64,000 nucleotides of DNA from Arthrobacter sp. UNC362MFTsu5.1 (GTDB taxonomy: Bacteria > Actinomycetota > Actinomycetes > Actinomycetales > Micrococcaceae), in NCBI RefSeq assembly GCF_000685965.1, contig NZ_JMLE01000009.1, positions 62,001 to 126,000 of the forward strand. The letters are read 5' to 3'. Position numbers and translations under genes: made by a program. Below the pieces are notes generated by a model that was not told where the DNA came from, did not search any database, and saw only the letters and a list, made by a program, of their open reading frames with translations. Each line of letters starts with the position of its first letter. The first letter of the stretch is position 1. This document shows positions 16,967 through 28,577 of this stretch, piece after piece.

Positions 16967-18424
16967 CTAGAGAACGGCGATCGCCCGGTCGGTCGGGGCA
17001 ACCGGGGCAGGCAGGATCGTGGTTCCCATCAGGAACTTGTCCACCGCTGCCGCGCAGGCGCGGCCCTCGGCGATGGCCCACACAATAAGCGACTGGCCGC
17101 GGCCGGCGTCGCCGGCAACGAACACACCCTCGGTGTTGGTCATGTAGTAACCGTCACGGGCCACGTTGCCGCGCCCGTCGAATTCGGCGTGGACCTGCTC
17201 GGTGATGCCGGCAGGCTCCGCACCGGTGAAGCCCAGGGACAGGAACACCAGGTCCGCAGGAATGATCCGCTCGGTGCCGGCCTTCGGGAGGCGCTTGCCG
17301 TCCACGAACTCGGTCTCGGCAACCTTCACGCCGGTGAGCTTGCCGTTTTCGCCGACGAACTCCACCGTGGAAGCCAGGTACGTACGCTCGCCGCCCTCTT
17401 CGTGCGCACTCGCAACCTCAAAGAGGGTGGGGAACGTGGGCCAGGGCTGGTTCGGCATGCGCTCCACGGACGGCTGCTTGCCGATCGCCAGCGTTGTCAC
17501 GGAGGCGGCACCGTGGCGGTGGGCGGTACCGAGGCAGTCAGCACCGGTGTCGCCGCCGCCCAGGATCACCACGTGCTTGCCCTTGGCGTGGATCTGGTTT
17601 TCAACCTGCTCCCCTGCCACCACGCGGTTGGCCGGGACAAGGTAATCCATGGCGTAGTGCACGCCTTCAAGCTCGCGGCCCGGGATGGGCAGGTTGCGCG
17701 GCACGGTGGCGCCCGTGGCAACCACCACGGCATCGTACCGGCGGCGGAGCTGCTCCCAGGTCACGTCGGTACCGACGGCGACTCCGGTCCGGAAGCGGGT
17801 GCCTTCGGCCTTCATCTGCTCGAGGCGGCGGTCAACCTGTTCCTTCTCCATCTTGAAGTCGGGGATGCCGTACCGCAGCAGGCCGCCGATCTTGTCGTCG
17901 CGCTCGTAGACGGCAACAGTGTGGCCCACGCGGGTCAGCTGCTGCGCCACGGCGAGTCCGGCGGGGCCGGAACCGACGACGGCGACCGTCTTGCCCGTCA
18001 GGCGGGTCGGCGGCAGCGGGTTGACCCAGCCGTTGTCGAAGGCTTCATCGATGATGGAGACCTCGACCTGCTTGATGGTCACGGCGGGCTGGTTGATCCC
18101 CAGCACGCAGGACGCCTCGCAGGGAGCCGGGCACAGCCGGCCGGTGAATTCGGGGAAGTTATTGGTGGCGTGCAGCCGCTCAATCGCTTCCTCGCCCTTG
18201 TCCCGCCACACGAGGTCGTTCCACTCGGGAATCAGGTTGCCCAGCGGGCAGCCCTGGTGGCAGAACGGCACGCCGCAGTCCATGCAGCGGCCGGCCTGGC
18301 TCTTCAGGACACCCTTTTCCTGGGCCTCGTACACTTCTTTCCAGTCCATGATCCGGACGGGAACGGGACGGCGCGGCTGGGTTTCACGCTGACGTACTTT
18401 AAGAAATCCGCGTGGGTCAGCCAC
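16967..18424 (-). CDS. gltD: Glutamate synthase small subunit
   Basis: FAD-dependent subunit that passes electrons from NADPH to the large subunit. The N-terminal Cys-rich iron-sulfur region reads [20 protein letters not shown] and is followed by CPAPCEASC. Two nucleotide-binding motifs follow, [15 protein letters not shown] for FAD and [11 protein letters not shown] for NADPH. At 485 residues it is standard. Its GTG start overlaps the end of gltB by eight bases, so the two are translationally coupled. Confidence 0.97.
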   Translation of the reverse strand: MADPRGFLKVRQRETQPRRPVPVRIMDWKEVYEAQEKGVLKSQAGRCMDCGVPFCHQGCPLGNLIPEWNDLVWRDKGEEAIERLHATNNFPEFTGRLCPAPCEASCVLGINQPAVTIKQVEVSIIDEAFDNGWVNPLPPTRLTGKTVAVVGSGPAGLAVAQQLTRVGHTVAVYERDDKIGGLLRYGIPDFKMEKEQVDRRLEQMKAEGTRFRTGVAVGTDVTWEQLRRRYDAVVVATGATVPRNLPIPGRELEGVHYAMDYLVPANRVVAGEQVENQIHAKGKHVVILGGGDTGADCLGTAHRHGAASVTTLAIGKQPSVERMPNQPWPTFPTLFEVASAHEEGGERTYLASTVEFVGENGKLTGVKVAETEFVDGKRLPKAGTERIIPADLVFLSLGFTGAEPAGITEQVHAEFDGRGNVARDGYYMTNTEGVFVAGDAGRGQSLIVWAIAEGRACAAAVDKFLMGTTILPAPVAPTDRAIAVL

Positions 18425-21400
18425 CGGTCACCTCCAGGATTCGAGACCATACTTCTTCGCCATCGGGGTCCAGGCCCTCTTCGATCGCGTCGAGACGTGT
18501 CTGCAATACGGCCGCGTAGTCGCGCGGCAGGACTTTAGTAATGCGGGCTGCGGTGTCATCGAAGTTCTCCAGCAGCCGCTGCGCGTGCAGGGATTCGGTT
18601 TCCTCGACGTGCTTGACCAGCAGGCCGTGGACGATGTCGCGGTCCTCGGCGTCCAGTTCGCGCAGCTGCAGTTCGCCGGATTCCAGCGCCTGCTTGTTCA
18701 CGCGGGTGGTCCGCAGGTCCAGCACGTAGGCCGTTCCGCCGGACATGCCCGCACCGAAGTTGCGGCCGGTGCGTCCGAGGATGAGCGTCTGGCCGCCGGT
18801 CATGTACTCGCAGCCGTGGTCGCCGATGCCTTCGACCACCGCGGTGGCGCCGGAGTTGCGGACCAGGAAGCGTTCGCCCACCTGGCCGCGCAGGAACATC
18901 TCGCCGCTGGTGGCACCGTAGCCGATCACGTTGCCGGCAATGACGTTGCTCTCGGCCTGGAACACGTTGGTGCGGTCCGGACGGACGATGATGCGGCCGC
19001 CGGAGAGGCCCTTGCCCACGTAGTCGTTCGAATCTCCGAACATGCGCAGGGTGATGCCGGCGGGCAGGAAGGCGCCCAGCGACTGGCCGGCGGTGCCGGT
19101 CAGCGTGATGTCGATCGTGTCCGTCGCCAGGACATCCGTGCTGAACGTCTTGGTGACGACGTGGCCCAGCATGGTGCCCACGGAGCGGTCCGTGTTGATG
19201 ACGTCCACGGCGATCTTCACCGGGCTGCGGTCGGTCAGCGCCTCGGCGGCCATGGTGATGAGCCGCTGGTCGAAGTGCTTGTCCAGCTCGTGGTTCTGGC
19301 CGGTGAGGTTGCGCAGCGGGGCGTCGTCGTCGAACTCGAGTCCGTGCAGGATCGGGTCCAGGTCCAGCCCTTCGGCCTTCCAATGGTTGATCGCCTCACG
19401 GGTATCCAGCATTTCGGCGTGGCCGATGGCCTCTTCGATGCTGCGGAAACCGAGCTCCGCGAGGATTTCGCGGACTTCCTCGGCCAGGAACTCGAAGAAG
19501 TTGACCACGAACTCCGGCTTGCCGCTGAAGCGGGCCCGCAGTTCGGGGTTCTGCGTCGCAACGCCCACCGGGCAGGTGTCCAGGTGGCAGACGCGCATCA
19601 TGATGCAGCCTTCCACCACCAGCGGTGCCGTGGCGAAGCCGAATTCCTCGCCGCCGAGCAGCGCGGCGATCACGACGTCGCGGCCGGTCTTGAGCTGGCC
19701 GTCTACCTGTACCACCACGCGGTCGCGCAGGCCGTTGAGCATCAGGGTCTGCTGGGTCTCTGCGAGACCCAGCTCCCACGGAACACCGGCGTGCTTGAGC
19801 GAGTTCAGCGGCGAGGCGCCGGTACCGCCGTCGTGACCGGAAACCAGTACGACGTCGGCCTTGGCCTTGGTGACACCGGCGGCAACTGTGCCGATGCCCA
19901 CCTCGGAAACGAGCTTGACGTGCACCCGGGCCGAAGGATTGGCGCGCTTCGCGTCATAGATCAGCTGGGCAAGGTCTTCGATCGAGTAGATGTCGTGGTG
20001 CGGGGGCGGGGAAATGAGTCCGACGCCGGGGGTCGAGTGGCGCGTCCGGGCAACCCAGGGGTACACCTTCTGCGCCATCAGCTGGCCGCCTTCGCCGGGC
20101 TTGGCACCCTGCGCCATCTTGATCTGGATGTCGTCGGCGTTGCTCAGGTACAGGCTCGTGACGCCGAAGCGGCCCGAGGCGATCTGCTTCACAGCCGAGC
20201 GGCGCTCGGGGTCCAGCAGGCGGTCCACATCCTCGCCGCCTTCACCGGTGTTGGACTTGCCGCCCAGCCGGTTCATGGCGATCGCCAGGGTCTCGTGGGC
20301 TTCCTTGGAGATGGACCCGTAGCTCATGGCGCCCGTGGAGAAGCGCTTGACGATGCTGGAGACAGGCTCCACTTCCTCAAGCGGCACCGCCGGACGGGCA
20401 TCGGTCTTGAACTTCAAAAGGCCGCGGAGGGTCATGAGGTTCTCGGACTGGTCGTCCACACCCCGGGTGTAGGACTTGAAGATGTCGTAGCGGCGTTCAC
20501 GCGTGGCGTGCTGCAGCCGGAAGACCGTCTCCGGGTTGAACAGGTGCGGTTCGCCGTCGCGGCGCCACTGGTACTCGCCGCCGCCGAGCAACGGACGGTG
20601 CGGCTGCTCGATGCCGCCTTCCGGGTAGGCCATCTGGTGCCGGGCGGACACTTCAGCCGCGATGACGTCGAGTCCGACGCCGCCGAGCTGGGAGTGGGTG
20701 CCAGCAAAGAATTCGTCCACCAGTTCCTGGCCGAGGCCAAGGGCTTCGAACGTCTGCGCCCCGGTGTAGGAGGCAACCGTGGAGATGCCCATCTTGGACA
20801 TGATCTTCAGGACGCCCTTGCCGAGGCCCTTGATCAGGTTGTAGACGCCGTCCTGCGGAGTCACGCCAACAACATCACCGGTGCTGATGAGCTGTTCCAC
20901 GGATTCCATGGCCAGGTACGGGTTCACGGCGGAGGCGCCGTAGCCGATCAGGACGGCCACGTGGTGCGTCTCGCGGACGTCGCCGGCTTCAACCACCAGG
21001 GCGGTCTTGGTCCGGTTGGCGCTGCGCAGCAGGTGGTGGTGCACGGCGCTGACCAGCAGCAGCGACGGGATGGGCGCCCACTGGGCGTTCGAGTCACGGT
21101 CCGAGAGCACCACATACTGCACGCCGCGGTTGATGGCGCCGGAAACCTGCTCGCAGATTTCGGTCAGGCGGGCACGCAGGGCGTTTTCGCCGCCTTCGGG
21201 GCGGTACAGGCCGCGGACCTTCATGGCGATCCTGTCGCCGTCCGGGCTTTCGATGTTGGCGATCTTGGCGAGCTGGTCGTTGTTGATCACCGGGAAGGGA
21301 AGCGAAACCTGCGGCTGCCGGACCTGCTTGGTGTCCAGCAGGTTGCCGTTCGGGCCGATGGCGCACATCAGCGACGTGACCAGCTCTTCGCGGATGGCGT

Positions 21401-23033
21401 CCAGCGGCGGGTTGGTCACCTGCGCGAAGGACTGCACGAAGTAGTCGAAGAGGAGCCGCGGGCGCTTGGACAGCACGGCCACCGGGGTGTCGGAACCCAT
21501 GGCACCCAGGGGCTCGGCACCGGTGCGGGCCATCGGACCCAGCAGGATCTTCAGTTCCTCGGTGGTGTAGCCGAAGGTCCGCTGGCGGATGTTCACGGAC
21601 GCGGCCGTGTGCACCACGTGCTCGCGTTCCGGCAGCTCGTCGAGGTCGATCAGGTTGTCCTTGACCCACTCCGCCCACGGGTTGGCGGCGGCGACTTCGG
21701 CCTTGACCTCTTCATCGTCGATGATCCGGCCGGCTTCGGTGTCCACCAGGAACATCTTGCCGGGCGAGACGCGGCCCTTTTTGACCACCTTGGAAGGTTC
21801 GACGTCGATGACGCCCACCTCGGAGGCGAACACCACCAGGCCGTCTTCGGTGATCCAGTAGCGGCCGGGGCGGAGGCCGTTGCGGTCAAGCGTTGCGCCC
21901 ACCAGGCTGCCGTCGGTGAAGGAGACGGCAGCGGGGCCGTCCCACGGTTCCATCAGCAGGGAGTGGTACTCGTAAAACGCCTTGCGGGCCGGATCCATCG
22001 TGGCGTGGTTTTCCCAGGCCTCGGGGATCATCATCATGATCGAGTGCGTGATGGGGCGTCCGGAGAGCCAGAGCAGCTCGGCCACTTCATCGAACGACGC
22101 GGAGTCGGAGGCGCCCGGCGTGCAGATGGGGTACAGCTCTTCAGGGGAATCGCCCAGCAGCGGGTTGGCCAGCTGGGACTGGCGCGCACGCATCCAGTTC
22201 CGGTTGCCCTTGACGGTGTTGATTTCACCGTTGTGGGCGATGGTGCGGAACGGCTGGGCCAGCGGCCAGGACGGGAACGTGTTGGTGGAGAAGCGCGAGT
22301 GGACGATCGCGAGCTTGGTCTTGAAGCGCTTGTCCGAAAGGTCCGGGTAGAACGGCTCCAGCTGGGCCGTGGTCAGCATGCCCTTGTAGACGATGGTCCG
22401 TGAGGACAGCGACGGGAAGTACACGCCGAACTTGTTCTGGGCACGCTTGCGGATGCGCCAGGCACGGGAGTCGAGTTCGTTGCGCTCCAGCACTTCCCCG
22501 GTGCTGGAGGCAAAGAACGGCTGGGAGAAGTAGGGCATGCAGGCCCGGGCCATGGCACCGACAAGGTCGGCCACGATCGGGACTTCACGCCAGCCCAGGA
22601 CGGTGAGGCCTTCGTCGGCTGCGAGGCCTTCGATGCCTGCCTTGGCGGCGTCGGCTTCACGCTGCTCGGCCGGCAGGAATGCCGTACCTGCCACGTACTG
22701 CCCGGGCGCCGGAAGCTCGAACTCGGTAACGGCGCGGAAGAACTCGTCCGGGATCTGCATGAGCAGCCCGGCGCCGTCGCCCGTTCCTTCGTCGGCGCCC
22801 ACGGCACCGCGGTGCTCGAGGTTGCGCAACGCAGTCAGGGCGGCATCGACGATGTCGTAGCCCGGCTCACCGCGGAGCGTGGCGATGATGGCCAGGCCGC
22901 AGGCGTCCTTCTCCTGCTCCGGGTTGTAGAGACCACTGGCCTCCGGCAGCGCCGCGAACCGTTTGAACGGCGACATGGCGGCGGCCGGCTGGTTCGGCTC
23001 GGACCAACTGGGGCTGTGAAGAGTTTGGGTCAT
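18417..23033 (-). CDS. gltB: Glutamate synthase large subunit
   Basis: Makes two glutamates from glutamine and 2-oxoglutarate. The ATG at 23033 follows AGGAGGAAGGA at eight bases and is preferred over the upstream frame opening at 23111. The first 44 residues form a propeptide; the catalytic N-terminal Cys of the glutamine amidotransferase domain is Cys45 in KDACGLAII. Central and FMN-binding synthase domains follow, with [20 protein letters not shown] and the 3Fe-4S cluster motif CHLDTCPVG, then the C-terminal GltB beta-helix domain (GGTAYVLD). At 1538 residues it is complete. Assimilates ammonia with glutamine synthetase. Confidence 0.97.
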   Translation of the reverse strand: MTQTLHSPSWSEPNQPAAAMSPFKRFAALPEASGLYNPEQEKDACGLAIIATLRGEPGYDIVDAALTALRNLEHRGAVGADEGTGDGAGLLMQIPDEFFRAVTEFELPAPGQYVAGTAFLPAEQREADAAKAGIEGLAADEGLTVLGWREVPIVADLVGAMARACMPYFSQPFFASSTGEVLERNELDSRAWRIRKRAQNKFGVYFPSLSSRTIVYKGMLTTAQLEPFYPDLSDKRFKTKLAIVHSRFSTNTFPSWPLAQPFRTIAHNGEINTVKGNRNWMRARQSQLANPLLGDSPEELYPICTPGASDSASFDEVAELLWLSGRPITHSIMMMIPEAWENHATMDPARKAFYEYHSLLMEPWDGPAAVSFTDGSLVGATLDRNGLRPGRYWITEDGLVVFASEVGVIDVEPSKVVKKGRVSPGKMFLVDTEAGRIIDDEEVKAEVAAANPWAEWVKDNLIDLDELPEREHVVHTAASVNIRQRTFGYTTEELKILLGPMARTGAEPLGAMGSDTPVAVLSKRPRLLFDYFVQSFAQVTNPPLDAIREELVTSLMCAIGPNGNLLDTKQVRQPQVSLPFPVINNDQLAKIANIESPDGDRIAMKVRGLYRPEGGENALRARLTEICEQVSGAINRGVQYVVLSDRDSNAQWAPIPSLLLVSAVHHHLLRSANRTKTALVVEAGDVRETHHVAVLIGYGASAVNPYLAMESVEQLISTGDVVGVTPQDGVYNLIKGLGKGVLKIMSKMGISTVASYTGAQTFEALGLGQELVDEFFAGTHSQLGGVGLDVIAAEVSARHQMAYPEGGIEQPHRPLLGGGEYQWRRDGEPHLFNPETVFRLQHATRERRYDIFKSYTRGVDDQSENLMTLRGLLKFKTDARPAVPLEEVEPVSSIVKRFSTGAMSYGSISKEAHETLAIAMNRLGGKSNTGEGGEDVDRLLDPERRSAVKQIASGRFGVTSLYLSNADDIQIKMAQGAKPGEGGQLMAQKVYPWVARTRHSTPGVGLISPPPHHDIYSIEDLAQLIYDAKRANPSARVHVKLVSEVGIGTVAAGVTKAKADVVLVSGHDGGTGASPLNSLKHAGVPWELGLAETQQTLMLNGLRDRVVVQVDGQLKTGRDVVIAALLGGEEFGFATAPLVVEGCIMMRVCHLDTCPVGVATQNPELRARFSGKPEFVVNFFEFLAEEVREILAELGFRSIEEAIGHAEMLDTREAINHWKAEGLDLDPILHGLEFDDDAPLRNLTGQNHELDKHFDQRLITMAAEALTDRSPVKIAVDVINTDRSVGTMLGHVVTKTFSTDVLATDTIDITLTGTAGQSLGAFLPAGITLRMFGDSNDYVGKGLSGGRIIVRPDRTNVFQAESNVIAGNVIGYGATSGEMFLRGQVGERFLVRNSGATAVVEGIGDHGCEYMTGGQTLILGRTGRNFGAGMSGGTAYVLDLRTTRVNKQALESGELQLRELDAEDRDIVHGLLVKHVEETESLHAQRLLENFDDTAARITKVLPRDYAAVLQTRLDAIEEGLDPDGEEVWSRILEVTGG

Positions 23034-23295
23034 GGGAGACGTCCTTCCTCCTGATCGTGCGTATGGAAGGGACAACGTTGGCCCCACTCGCGGTGCCTGT
23101 GTGATGGGCACAACAAAGTGTTACTTACTGGAAATTGTAGGTCAGCCCGGCCTGCTGAACTAACAGTTACGCAGGCCCTGACCTGGGCTTGACCCGGCAG
23201 CAGCTCTGTGCTGACGGGAAGGGGCCCTGGTGCCACGACGCTGTGGGAACGGGCGGTGCGGGCGGTAGCCCTGCTGCCCGGTTTGCCGGCCCTGA

Positions 23296-24477
23296 CTACT
23301 TGGTGCGGTCAGTGTCCGGCGCGGATCCGGAGTCCTGGTGAACGGAGTTTTCAGCTGCCTGCCCGCCCTTTGCGGGCGTGGTGCCGACAGCTGGTTCCTT
23401 CACCGCTTCAGTTGGGGCGGAAGTGTGCCCCGGACCGCTTTGGTTATCAGGGAGATTACCACGGGACTCACTATCTGAGACACTCTTGTCCGCATGCCGG
23501 ATGGTTTTGCCGTCCGCCGGAACAGTCGCCAACTCACCGTCCTCACGGACGCCGGCGTCGCTGTCCTTGTCGGCCGGGACGTGCCCGGGCAGGTACGCGG
23601 TGTCCGGCTCATCGCGCTTGCGGAGCCCCAGCACCACGAACACGATCAGCGCCACGAGGAACACCACGATGCTGGTCCACACGTTGAGGCGGGTGGTGAT
23701 GCCGAACAGGCTGATCTGTTCTGCGTCGTCGATCCGCATGGCCTCGATCCAGACCCGGCCCAGCGTGTAGTACATGGCATAGAGCCAGAACAGCCGCCCG
23801 CGGCGGAAGTTGAACTTCCGGTCCAGCGCCAGCAGGATCACCACGCCCGCGATGTTCCAGAGGGACTCATAGAGGAACGTCGGGTGGAAGAGCGTGTCCG
23901 CCGGCATCCCTGCCGGGAAGTTGGCGTTGTCGGCGTCGATCTGGAGGCCCCAGGGAAGCGTGGTGGGCGCGCCGAACAGTTCCTGGTTGAAGTAGTTTCC
24001 CCAGCGCCCCACGGCCTGGGCCAGCAGCAGCCCGGGGGCGGCGGCGTCCAGGAAGGCAGTGAGCTTGACGCCCGCACGGCGGCAGCCTATCCACGCGCCC
24101 ACCGCGCCGAGCAGGACAGCTCCCCAGATCCCCAGGCCGCCGCGCTGGATCTGCGGGATCAGGGACAGGTCACCGGTTCCGTCGAAGCCCGGCCCGAAGT
24201 AGGCGTCCGGGGACGAGAACACATGGTAGAGGCGGCCGCCGATGATGCCGAACGGGATGGCCCAGATGGCGATGTCCCACAGGCTGCCCTCCGGAGTGCC
24301 GCGCTTGGCCCAGCGGACCGACGTCAGCCACAGGCCAACCACGATTCCGGCCAGGATGCACAGCGCGTACGCGTGAATGCGCAGCGACCCCCACGGCAGC
24401 GGGATATCGAACCCGGACCAGTCCGGGCTCGGAATACTGGCGGGGAGCATGGCCGCCGCGTGGAGGACAGTCTGCAT
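23296..24477 (-). CDS. lgt: Prolipoprotein diacylglyceryl transferase with long C-terminal tail
   Basis: Attaches diacylglycerol to the lipobox Cys of prolipoproteins in the membrane. Residues about 15-285 form the seven-helix Lgt core with the signature GRWGNYFNQELFGAP and HPTFLYES. Residues about 290-393 form a hydrophilic tail rich in Asp, Glu, Ser and Pro (LPGHVPADKDSDAGVREDGE), not needed in other Lgt enzymes and probably disordered in the cytoplasm. The gene starts three bases after the trpA stop and is probably part of the trp transcript. Confidence 0.95.
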   Translation of the reverse strand: MQTVLHAAAMLPASIPSPDWSGFDIPLPWGSLRIHAYALCILAGIVVGLWLTSVRWAKRGTPEGSLWDIAIWAIPFGIIGGRLYHVFSSPDAYFGPGFDGTGDLSLIPQIQRGGLGIWGAVLLGAVGAWIGCRRAGVKLTAFLDAAAPGLLLAQAVGRWGNYFNQELFGAPTTLPWGLQIDADNANFPAGMPADTLFHPTFLYESLWNIAGVVILLALDRKFNFRRGRLFWLYAMYYTLGRVWIEAMRIDDAEQISLFGITTRLNVWTSIVVFLVALIVFVVLGLRKRDEPDTAYLPGHVPADKDSDAGVREDGELATVPADGKTIRHADKSVSDSESRGNLPDNQSGPGHTSAPTEAVKEPAVGTTPAKGGQAAENSVHQDSGSAPDTDRTK

Positions 24478-24480
24478 TGT

Positions 24481-25299
24481 TTAGGCTTCTTCCCTGGTCA
24501 GGCCGGTGCTGAGGTCTTTGGTCAGGGCGGCAACTGCATCCACGCCGCCGTCGCGGATGGCGGCGACGAGCGCCGTACCCACGATCACGCCGTCAGCGTA
24601 GGCCGCGATCTCGCGGACCTGGCCGGCGTTGGAGACGCCAAGGCCTACACACACCCGCTCGGCCCCTGCAGCGTGCGCTGCTGCCACGACGCCTTCCGCA
24701 GCATCGCTGACGGAGGACCGGGCCCCGGTGACGCCCATGATGGACACGGCGTACACGAAGCCGCGGCTGGCATCCACCGTGCGCTTCATGCGCTCCGGCG
24801 AGGACGACGGCGCCACGAGGAACACACGGTCCAGGCCGTACTTGTCCGAGGCGGCCATCCACTCGGAGGCTTCGTCCGGAATCAGGTCGGGGGTGATCAG
24901 GCCTGCTCCCCCTGCTTCGGCGAGCCTGCGGGAGAATTCGTCCACGCCCATCCGGACCACCGGGTTCCAGTAGGTCATCACCAGGACGGCGGCGTCGGTC
25001 TTGCTGGTGATCCCGCGGACCACGTCAAAGACCTCGCGGACGTGGAAGCCCTTGGCAAGGGCCTCGGTGGTGGCGGCCTGGATGACCTGGCCGTCCATGA
25101 CGGGGTCGGAGTACGGGATCCCGATCTCGATCAGGTCGGCACCGTTCTCGGCCAGCGCGATGCCGGCCGCGATGGTCTCCTCCACGCTGGGGTAGCCGGC
25201 GGGAAGGTAGCCGATGAGGGCGGCGCGCCCTTCAGCGCGTGCCTTGTCAATGGCGGCTGCTGACTTGCTGGTGCTGGTGATGTCCTGAACGCCGGTCAC
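24481..25299 (-). CDS. trpA: Tryptophan synthase alpha chain
   Basis: Cleaves indole-3-glycerol phosphate to indole, which is channelled to TrpB. The 272-residue TIM barrel has the signature [20 protein letters not shown] with the catalytic Glu and Asp, and [15 protein letters not shown] near the phosphate site. The GTG start at 25299 overlaps the trpB stop (GTGA) with an AGGGGAA-type site upstream; the frame extends further upstream only inside trpB. Confidence 0.97.
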   Translation of the reverse strand: MTGVQDITSTSKSAAAIDKARAEGRAALIGYLPAGYPSVEETIAAGIALAENGADLIEIGIPYSDPVMDGQVIQAATTEALAKGFHVREVFDVVRGITSKTDAAVLVMTYWNPVVRMGVDEFSRRLAEAGGAGLITPDLIPDEASEWMAASDKYGLDRVFLVAPSSSPERMKRTVDASRGFVYAVSIMGVTGARSSVSDAAEGVVAAAHAAGAERVCVGLGVSNAGQVREIAAYADGVIVGTALVAAIRDGGVDAVAALTKDLSTGLTREEA

Positions 25300-26627
25300 A
25301 GCTGTTCCCCTTCTTTGCCGATCTCGGCCTCTACGGAATCCTTGTCCAGCAGGTCGAACCATTCAGCGGCCGTGGCCACGTCCTTGTCGCCGCGGCCGGA
25401 GAGGTTCACGATAACGATCTTGCTGTCCGCGGCCTGGCCTTCGGCAGCAGCTTCGGCTGCGAGGCGCTGGCCCACCTTGATGGCGCCGGCCAGGGCATGT
25501 GCAGATTCGATCGCCGGGATGATGCCCTCGGTCCGGCACAGGACCCGGAAGGCGTCCATGGCTTCGGCGTCCGTGATGGGCTCGTAGCTGACGCGTCCGA
25601 TGTCCGCCAGGTAGGCGTGCTCCGGACCGACGCCCGGGTAGTCCAGGCCGGCCGAGATGGAGTGCGACTCGATGGTCTGTCCGTCGTCGTCCTGCATCAG
25701 GTAGGAGCGTGCGCCGTGGAGCACGCCCGGCTTGCCCAGGGTGATGGTGGCTGCGTGGCGTCCGGTGTCCACGCCGTCGCCGCCGGCCTCAAAGCCGTAG
25801 ATCCGGACGGAAGGATCGTCCAGGAAGCCGTGGAAAATGCCGATCGCGTTGGAGCCGCCGCCGATGCAGGCGCAGACCGCATCCGGAAGGCGTCCGGCCT
25901 GTTCCAGGATCTGGGCGCGGGCTTCCTCGCCGATGACCTCGTGGAAGTACCGCACCATCGCCGGGAACGGGTGGGCACCCGCGGCCGTGCCGAGCAGGTA
26001 GTGGGTGTGGTCAACGTTGGCCACCCAGTCACGGAGTGCCTCGTTGATGGCGTCCTTGAGGGTCTGCGATCCACTGGTCACCGGAATGACCGTGGCGCCC
26101 AGCAGCTCCATGCGCGCAACGTTCAACGCCTGGCGCCGGCAGTCCTCGGCGCCCATGTAGACCACGCACTCGAGGCCCAGCAGGGCAGCGGCCGTCGCAC
26201 TGGCCACGCCGTGCTGGCCGGCTCCGGTCTCGGCGATCACGCGGGTCTTGCCCATGCGCTTGGCGAGCAGGGCCTGGCCCAGCACGTTGTTGATCTTGTG
26301 CGAACCGGTGTGGTTGAGGTCCTCGCGCTTGAGGAACACGCGCACTCCCCCGGCGTGCTCGGCGAAGCGCTTGGCCTCGGTGAGCAGGGACGGGCGGCCG
26401 GAGTAGTTCTTGTTCAGGTCCTTGATCTGGGCGACGAAATCCGGGTCGGCCTTGGCCTTCTCGAAGGTGTCTTCCAGTTCGTCCAGGGCCGCGATGAGGG
26501 ATTCGGGCATCCAGCGCCCGCCGTAGGAGCCGAAGTACGGGCCCGGCGCGTGGCGCAGGGACCGGTCTCCTTGCAGAAATGCGTCCGCGGTGCCCTCATC
26601 AGAGCCGGTTGTTGGCGCGTCGACCAT
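25296..26627 (-). CDS. trpB: Tryptophan synthase beta chain
   Basis: PLP enzyme joining indole and serine. The PLP Lys lies in [15 protein letters not shown], the phosphate-binding loop is GGGSNAIG, and [17 protein letters not shown] is the typical N-terminal motif. The start is uncertain among ATGs at 26678, 26639 and 26627; I prefer 26627 because GGTGAG lies four bases upstream. It gives 443 residues with a short extra N-terminus. About 80 bp separate it from trpC upstream. Confidence 0.95.
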   Translation of the reverse strand: MVDAPTTGSDEGTADAFLQGDRSLRHAPGPYFGSYGGRWMPESLIAALDELEDTFEKAKADPDFVAQIKDLNKNYSGRPSLLTEAKRFAEHAGGVRVFLKREDLNHTGSHKINNVLGQALLAKRMGKTRVIAETGAGQHGVASATAAALLGLECVVYMGAEDCRRQALNVARMELLGATVIPVTSGSQTLKDAINEALRDWVANVDHTHYLLGTAAGAHPFPAMVRYFHEVIGEEARAQILEQAGRLPDAVCACIGGGSNAIGIFHGFLDDPSVRIYGFEAGGDGVDTGRHAATITLGKPGVLHGARSYLMQDDDGQTIESHSISAGLDYPGVGPEHAYLADIGRVSYEPITDAEAMDAFRVLCRTEGIIPAIESAHALAGAIKVGQRLAAEAAAEGQAADSKIVIVNLSGRGDKDVATAAEWFDLLDKDSVEAEIGKEGEQL

Positions 26628-26711
26628 CGGTCTCACCATCCTGTTCCACTGTTCATAAAGAAATTTCGGGTGGCGCACGGCTTCAGCAGGCTGCCGCCGG
26701 CGCCCCGGTCA

Positions 26712-27530
26712 TCAGACCCGTGCTGCGATGGCTTCCGCCCCTGCAGCGGTAAATTCGGCAATCCGCTCACGCGGGGTGGCGTCGCTCACGAGCGCTTCGC
26801 CCACCAGCACGGCATTGGCGCCGCTCGCGGCGTAATGCCTGACGTCGTCCACGCCGCGGACTCCGGATTCGGCAACAATGACCGCTTCCGGAGGGATGCC
26901 GCCGGCGAGGGAGGCAAACACGGAGCGGTCGACGTCGAGCGTCTTGAGGTTGCGGACGTTGACGCCGATGATCCGGGCGTCCGCCGCGACGGCGCGCTCG
27001 ATCTCTTCCGCCGTGTGCGTCTCCACCAGCGCGTTCATGCCCAGTTCGCGGGTGAGCTGGCTGAAATCGCGAAGCTCGGCGTCGCTCAGCGATGCAACGA
27101 TCAGCAGGACCAGGTCCGCGCCGTGCGCACGGGCTTCCCAGATCTGGTATTCGTCAACCGTGAAGTCCTTGCGCAGCAACGGAACATCCACGGCTTTTCG
27201 GACGGCGTCGAGGTCGGCAAGCGACCCGCTGAACCGGCGCTGTTCGGTGAGCACGCTGATGACGGAAGCTCCGCCGTCGGCGTACTGGACCGCGAGGTCA
27301 GCTGGATCGGCGATGCTCGCCAGATCGCCCTTGGAGGGGCTGCGCCGCTTGATTTCCGCGATGACCTTCAGCTGGTTCCGTGGCGAGGAATCCCCGCCGA
27401 GGGCAGCCCACGCATCGCGCGCGGGAGCTGCCGCCGCGGCACGGTCCTTCAGTTCGGCAAGGGACACCAGGCGCCGGCGGGCCTCCATGTCCTCACGCGC
27501 ACCGGCATTGATGTCGTCGAGAACAGTCAC
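26712..27530 (-). CDS. trpC: Indole-3-glycerol phosphate synthase
   Basis: Closes the indole ring from carboxyphenylamino-deoxyribulose phosphate. The TIM-barrel protein of 272 residues shows VIAEIKRRSPSKG, PLLRKDFTVDEYQI, IIGVNVRNLKTLDVD and VAESGV. The correct start is the GTG at 27530 (VTVLDDINAGAREDM), two bases after the stop of the small membrane-protein gene; the longer frame to 27716 overlaps that gene. Confidence 0.96.
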   Translation of the reverse strand: MTVLDDINAGAREDMEARRRLVSLAELKDRAAAAAPARDAWAALGGDSSPRNQLKVIAEIKRRSPSKGDLASIADPADLAVQYADGGASVISVLTEQRRFSGSLADLDAVRKAVDVPLLRKDFTVDEYQIWEARAHGADLVLLIVASLSDAELRDFSQLTRELGMNALVETHTAEEIERAVAADARIIGVNVRNLKTLDVDRSVFASLAGGIPPEAVIVAESGVRGVDDVRHYAASGANAVLVGEALVSDATPRERIAEFTAAGAEAIAARV

Positions 27531-27532
27531 TG

Positions 27533-27820
27533 CTAGTGGCCGGAGTTCTTCAGCTTGCTGCCGTCCACGCCGTAGCCGGCCTTGCGCATGATCCAGCCGA
27601 GCAGCAGGCCGATGACCATTACAGCGGCGCCGCCAATGAAGATCGGGGTGCTGGCAATGACGAAGGCGATGGCCGCGATGAGCGCGCCCACCAGCATAAC
27701 GATCACGCACGTCCATGCCGCCGGGCTGTTGCCGTGGCCGAGGTCTGCGCTGTGGTCGACGCCGGTGTAGACGCTTTCGGCAGCAGCGGCTTTGGATGCG
27801 GAAACAGTGGCTTTGCTCAT
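27533..27820 (-). CDS. Small two-helix membrane protein conserved in trp operons of this group
   Basis: 95 residues: a short polar N-terminus with GHGNSPAAWTCVIVMLVG, two transmembrane helices (about 38-59 and 62-82) and a basic C-terminal end (GWIMRKAGYG). GAGGAGA lies six bases before the ATG at 27820. It sits two bases before trpC and matches the small DUF6704/HGxxPAAW-type proteins that occur at this position in related actinobacteria. Function is unknown. Confidence 0.75.
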   Translation of the reverse strand: MSKATVSASKAAAAESVYTGVDHSADLGHGNSPAAWTCVIVMLVGALIAAIAFVIASTPIFIGGAAVMVIGLLLGWIMRKAGYGVDGSKLKNSGH

Positions 27821-27908
27821 GGAAATCTCCTCAGGATGAATACTGCTTACATTCTGCCATTTTTTGGCGGTGCCTTGGACATCGGCGGCTTGGACGGCAG
27901 CGGGCCGC

Positions 27909-28577
27909 CTACGTCGGATCGTCGCCCCGCGACAGCCTGTCCCAGCTGTCGATCTCGTCCGCTGGACCTTCCGGCGTGCCGGCAGCGCCAGCCCCTGCGG
28001 CGTCATATTTCGTCCGCGTCTTCCAGTGGCGTCCGGCCGGGATGATGAGCAAGGCTCCCAGCCCCAGCAGGACACCGGCGACGACGGCGAGTGCAGGGAA
28101 GGCCGAAGCGCTCACCTGGACGCTGCTCCCGGTAATGCCGGTGGCAGCCGCGATCGAACCCTGAGCGGCCGCGAGGGGGTCTGCCATCACCGTAACGGCG
28201 GCGGTCACGATGCCAACGGAGGCCAGGAGGATGATCGCGGTAATGATCCAGCGCGCAATCCGGCCCGCGATCGAGGCGGCAAGACCGCCAGCCAACGCCA
28301 CGAGTGCCAGCGCGGTGACGGTTGTGGCTGCTTTGCTGCCCTGCACCTGGAGGCCGTCCTGGCTGTTGACGGCCTGGCCCAGCTGGGCCGGGTCCAGATG
28401 CACGGTCAGCCATGTCTGGGTGGTGGTGCCGAAGACCGCCAGTGCCATGGCGGCAATGATCAGCACCAGCGTGGACTTCCGTGCCCACACCGGAGCGCCG
28501 GGGCGCTTGGTTGCCGGCCGGCCGGTCTTGCCAGCCGTGACACCGTCGTCGGTGATGCCGTCTTCCATGACACCCAT
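27909..28577 (-). CDS. Trp biosynthesis-associated membrane protein
   Basis: 222 residues matching the actinobacterial family of membrane proteins encoded next to trpE (TIGR02234/Trp_oprn_chp). Four transmembrane helices are visible (about 35-52, 82-103, 110-132 and 162-182), with a conserved TTQTWLTV after the first. The C-terminal tail is charged (TKYDAAGAGAAGTPEGPADE). Its ATG overlaps the trpE stop (TGATG). Role unknown; conservation in trp operons suggests transport or regulation of tryptophan or its precursors. Confidence 0.85.
   Translation of the reverse strand: MGVMEDGITDDGVTAGKTGRPATKRPGAPVWARKSTLVLIIAAMALAVFGTTTQTWLTVHLDPAQLGQAVNSQDGLQVQGSKAATTVTALALVALAGGLAASIAGRIARWIITAIILLASVGIVTAAVTVMADPLAAAQGSIAAATGITGSSVQVSASAFPALAVVAGVLLGLGALLIIPAGRHWKTRTKYDAAGAGAAGTPEGPADEIDSWDRLSRGDDPT

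Noticed and set aside
18585..22403. 1272-codon plus-strand open frame opposite gltB
   Set aside because: It is the antisense shadow of gltB, produced by high GC at third codon positions; gltB has full family motifs throughout.
25497..27536. 679-codon plus-strand frame opposite trpB and trpC
   Set aside because: Shadow of two genes with clear catalytic motifs on the other strand; no domain in the long frame.
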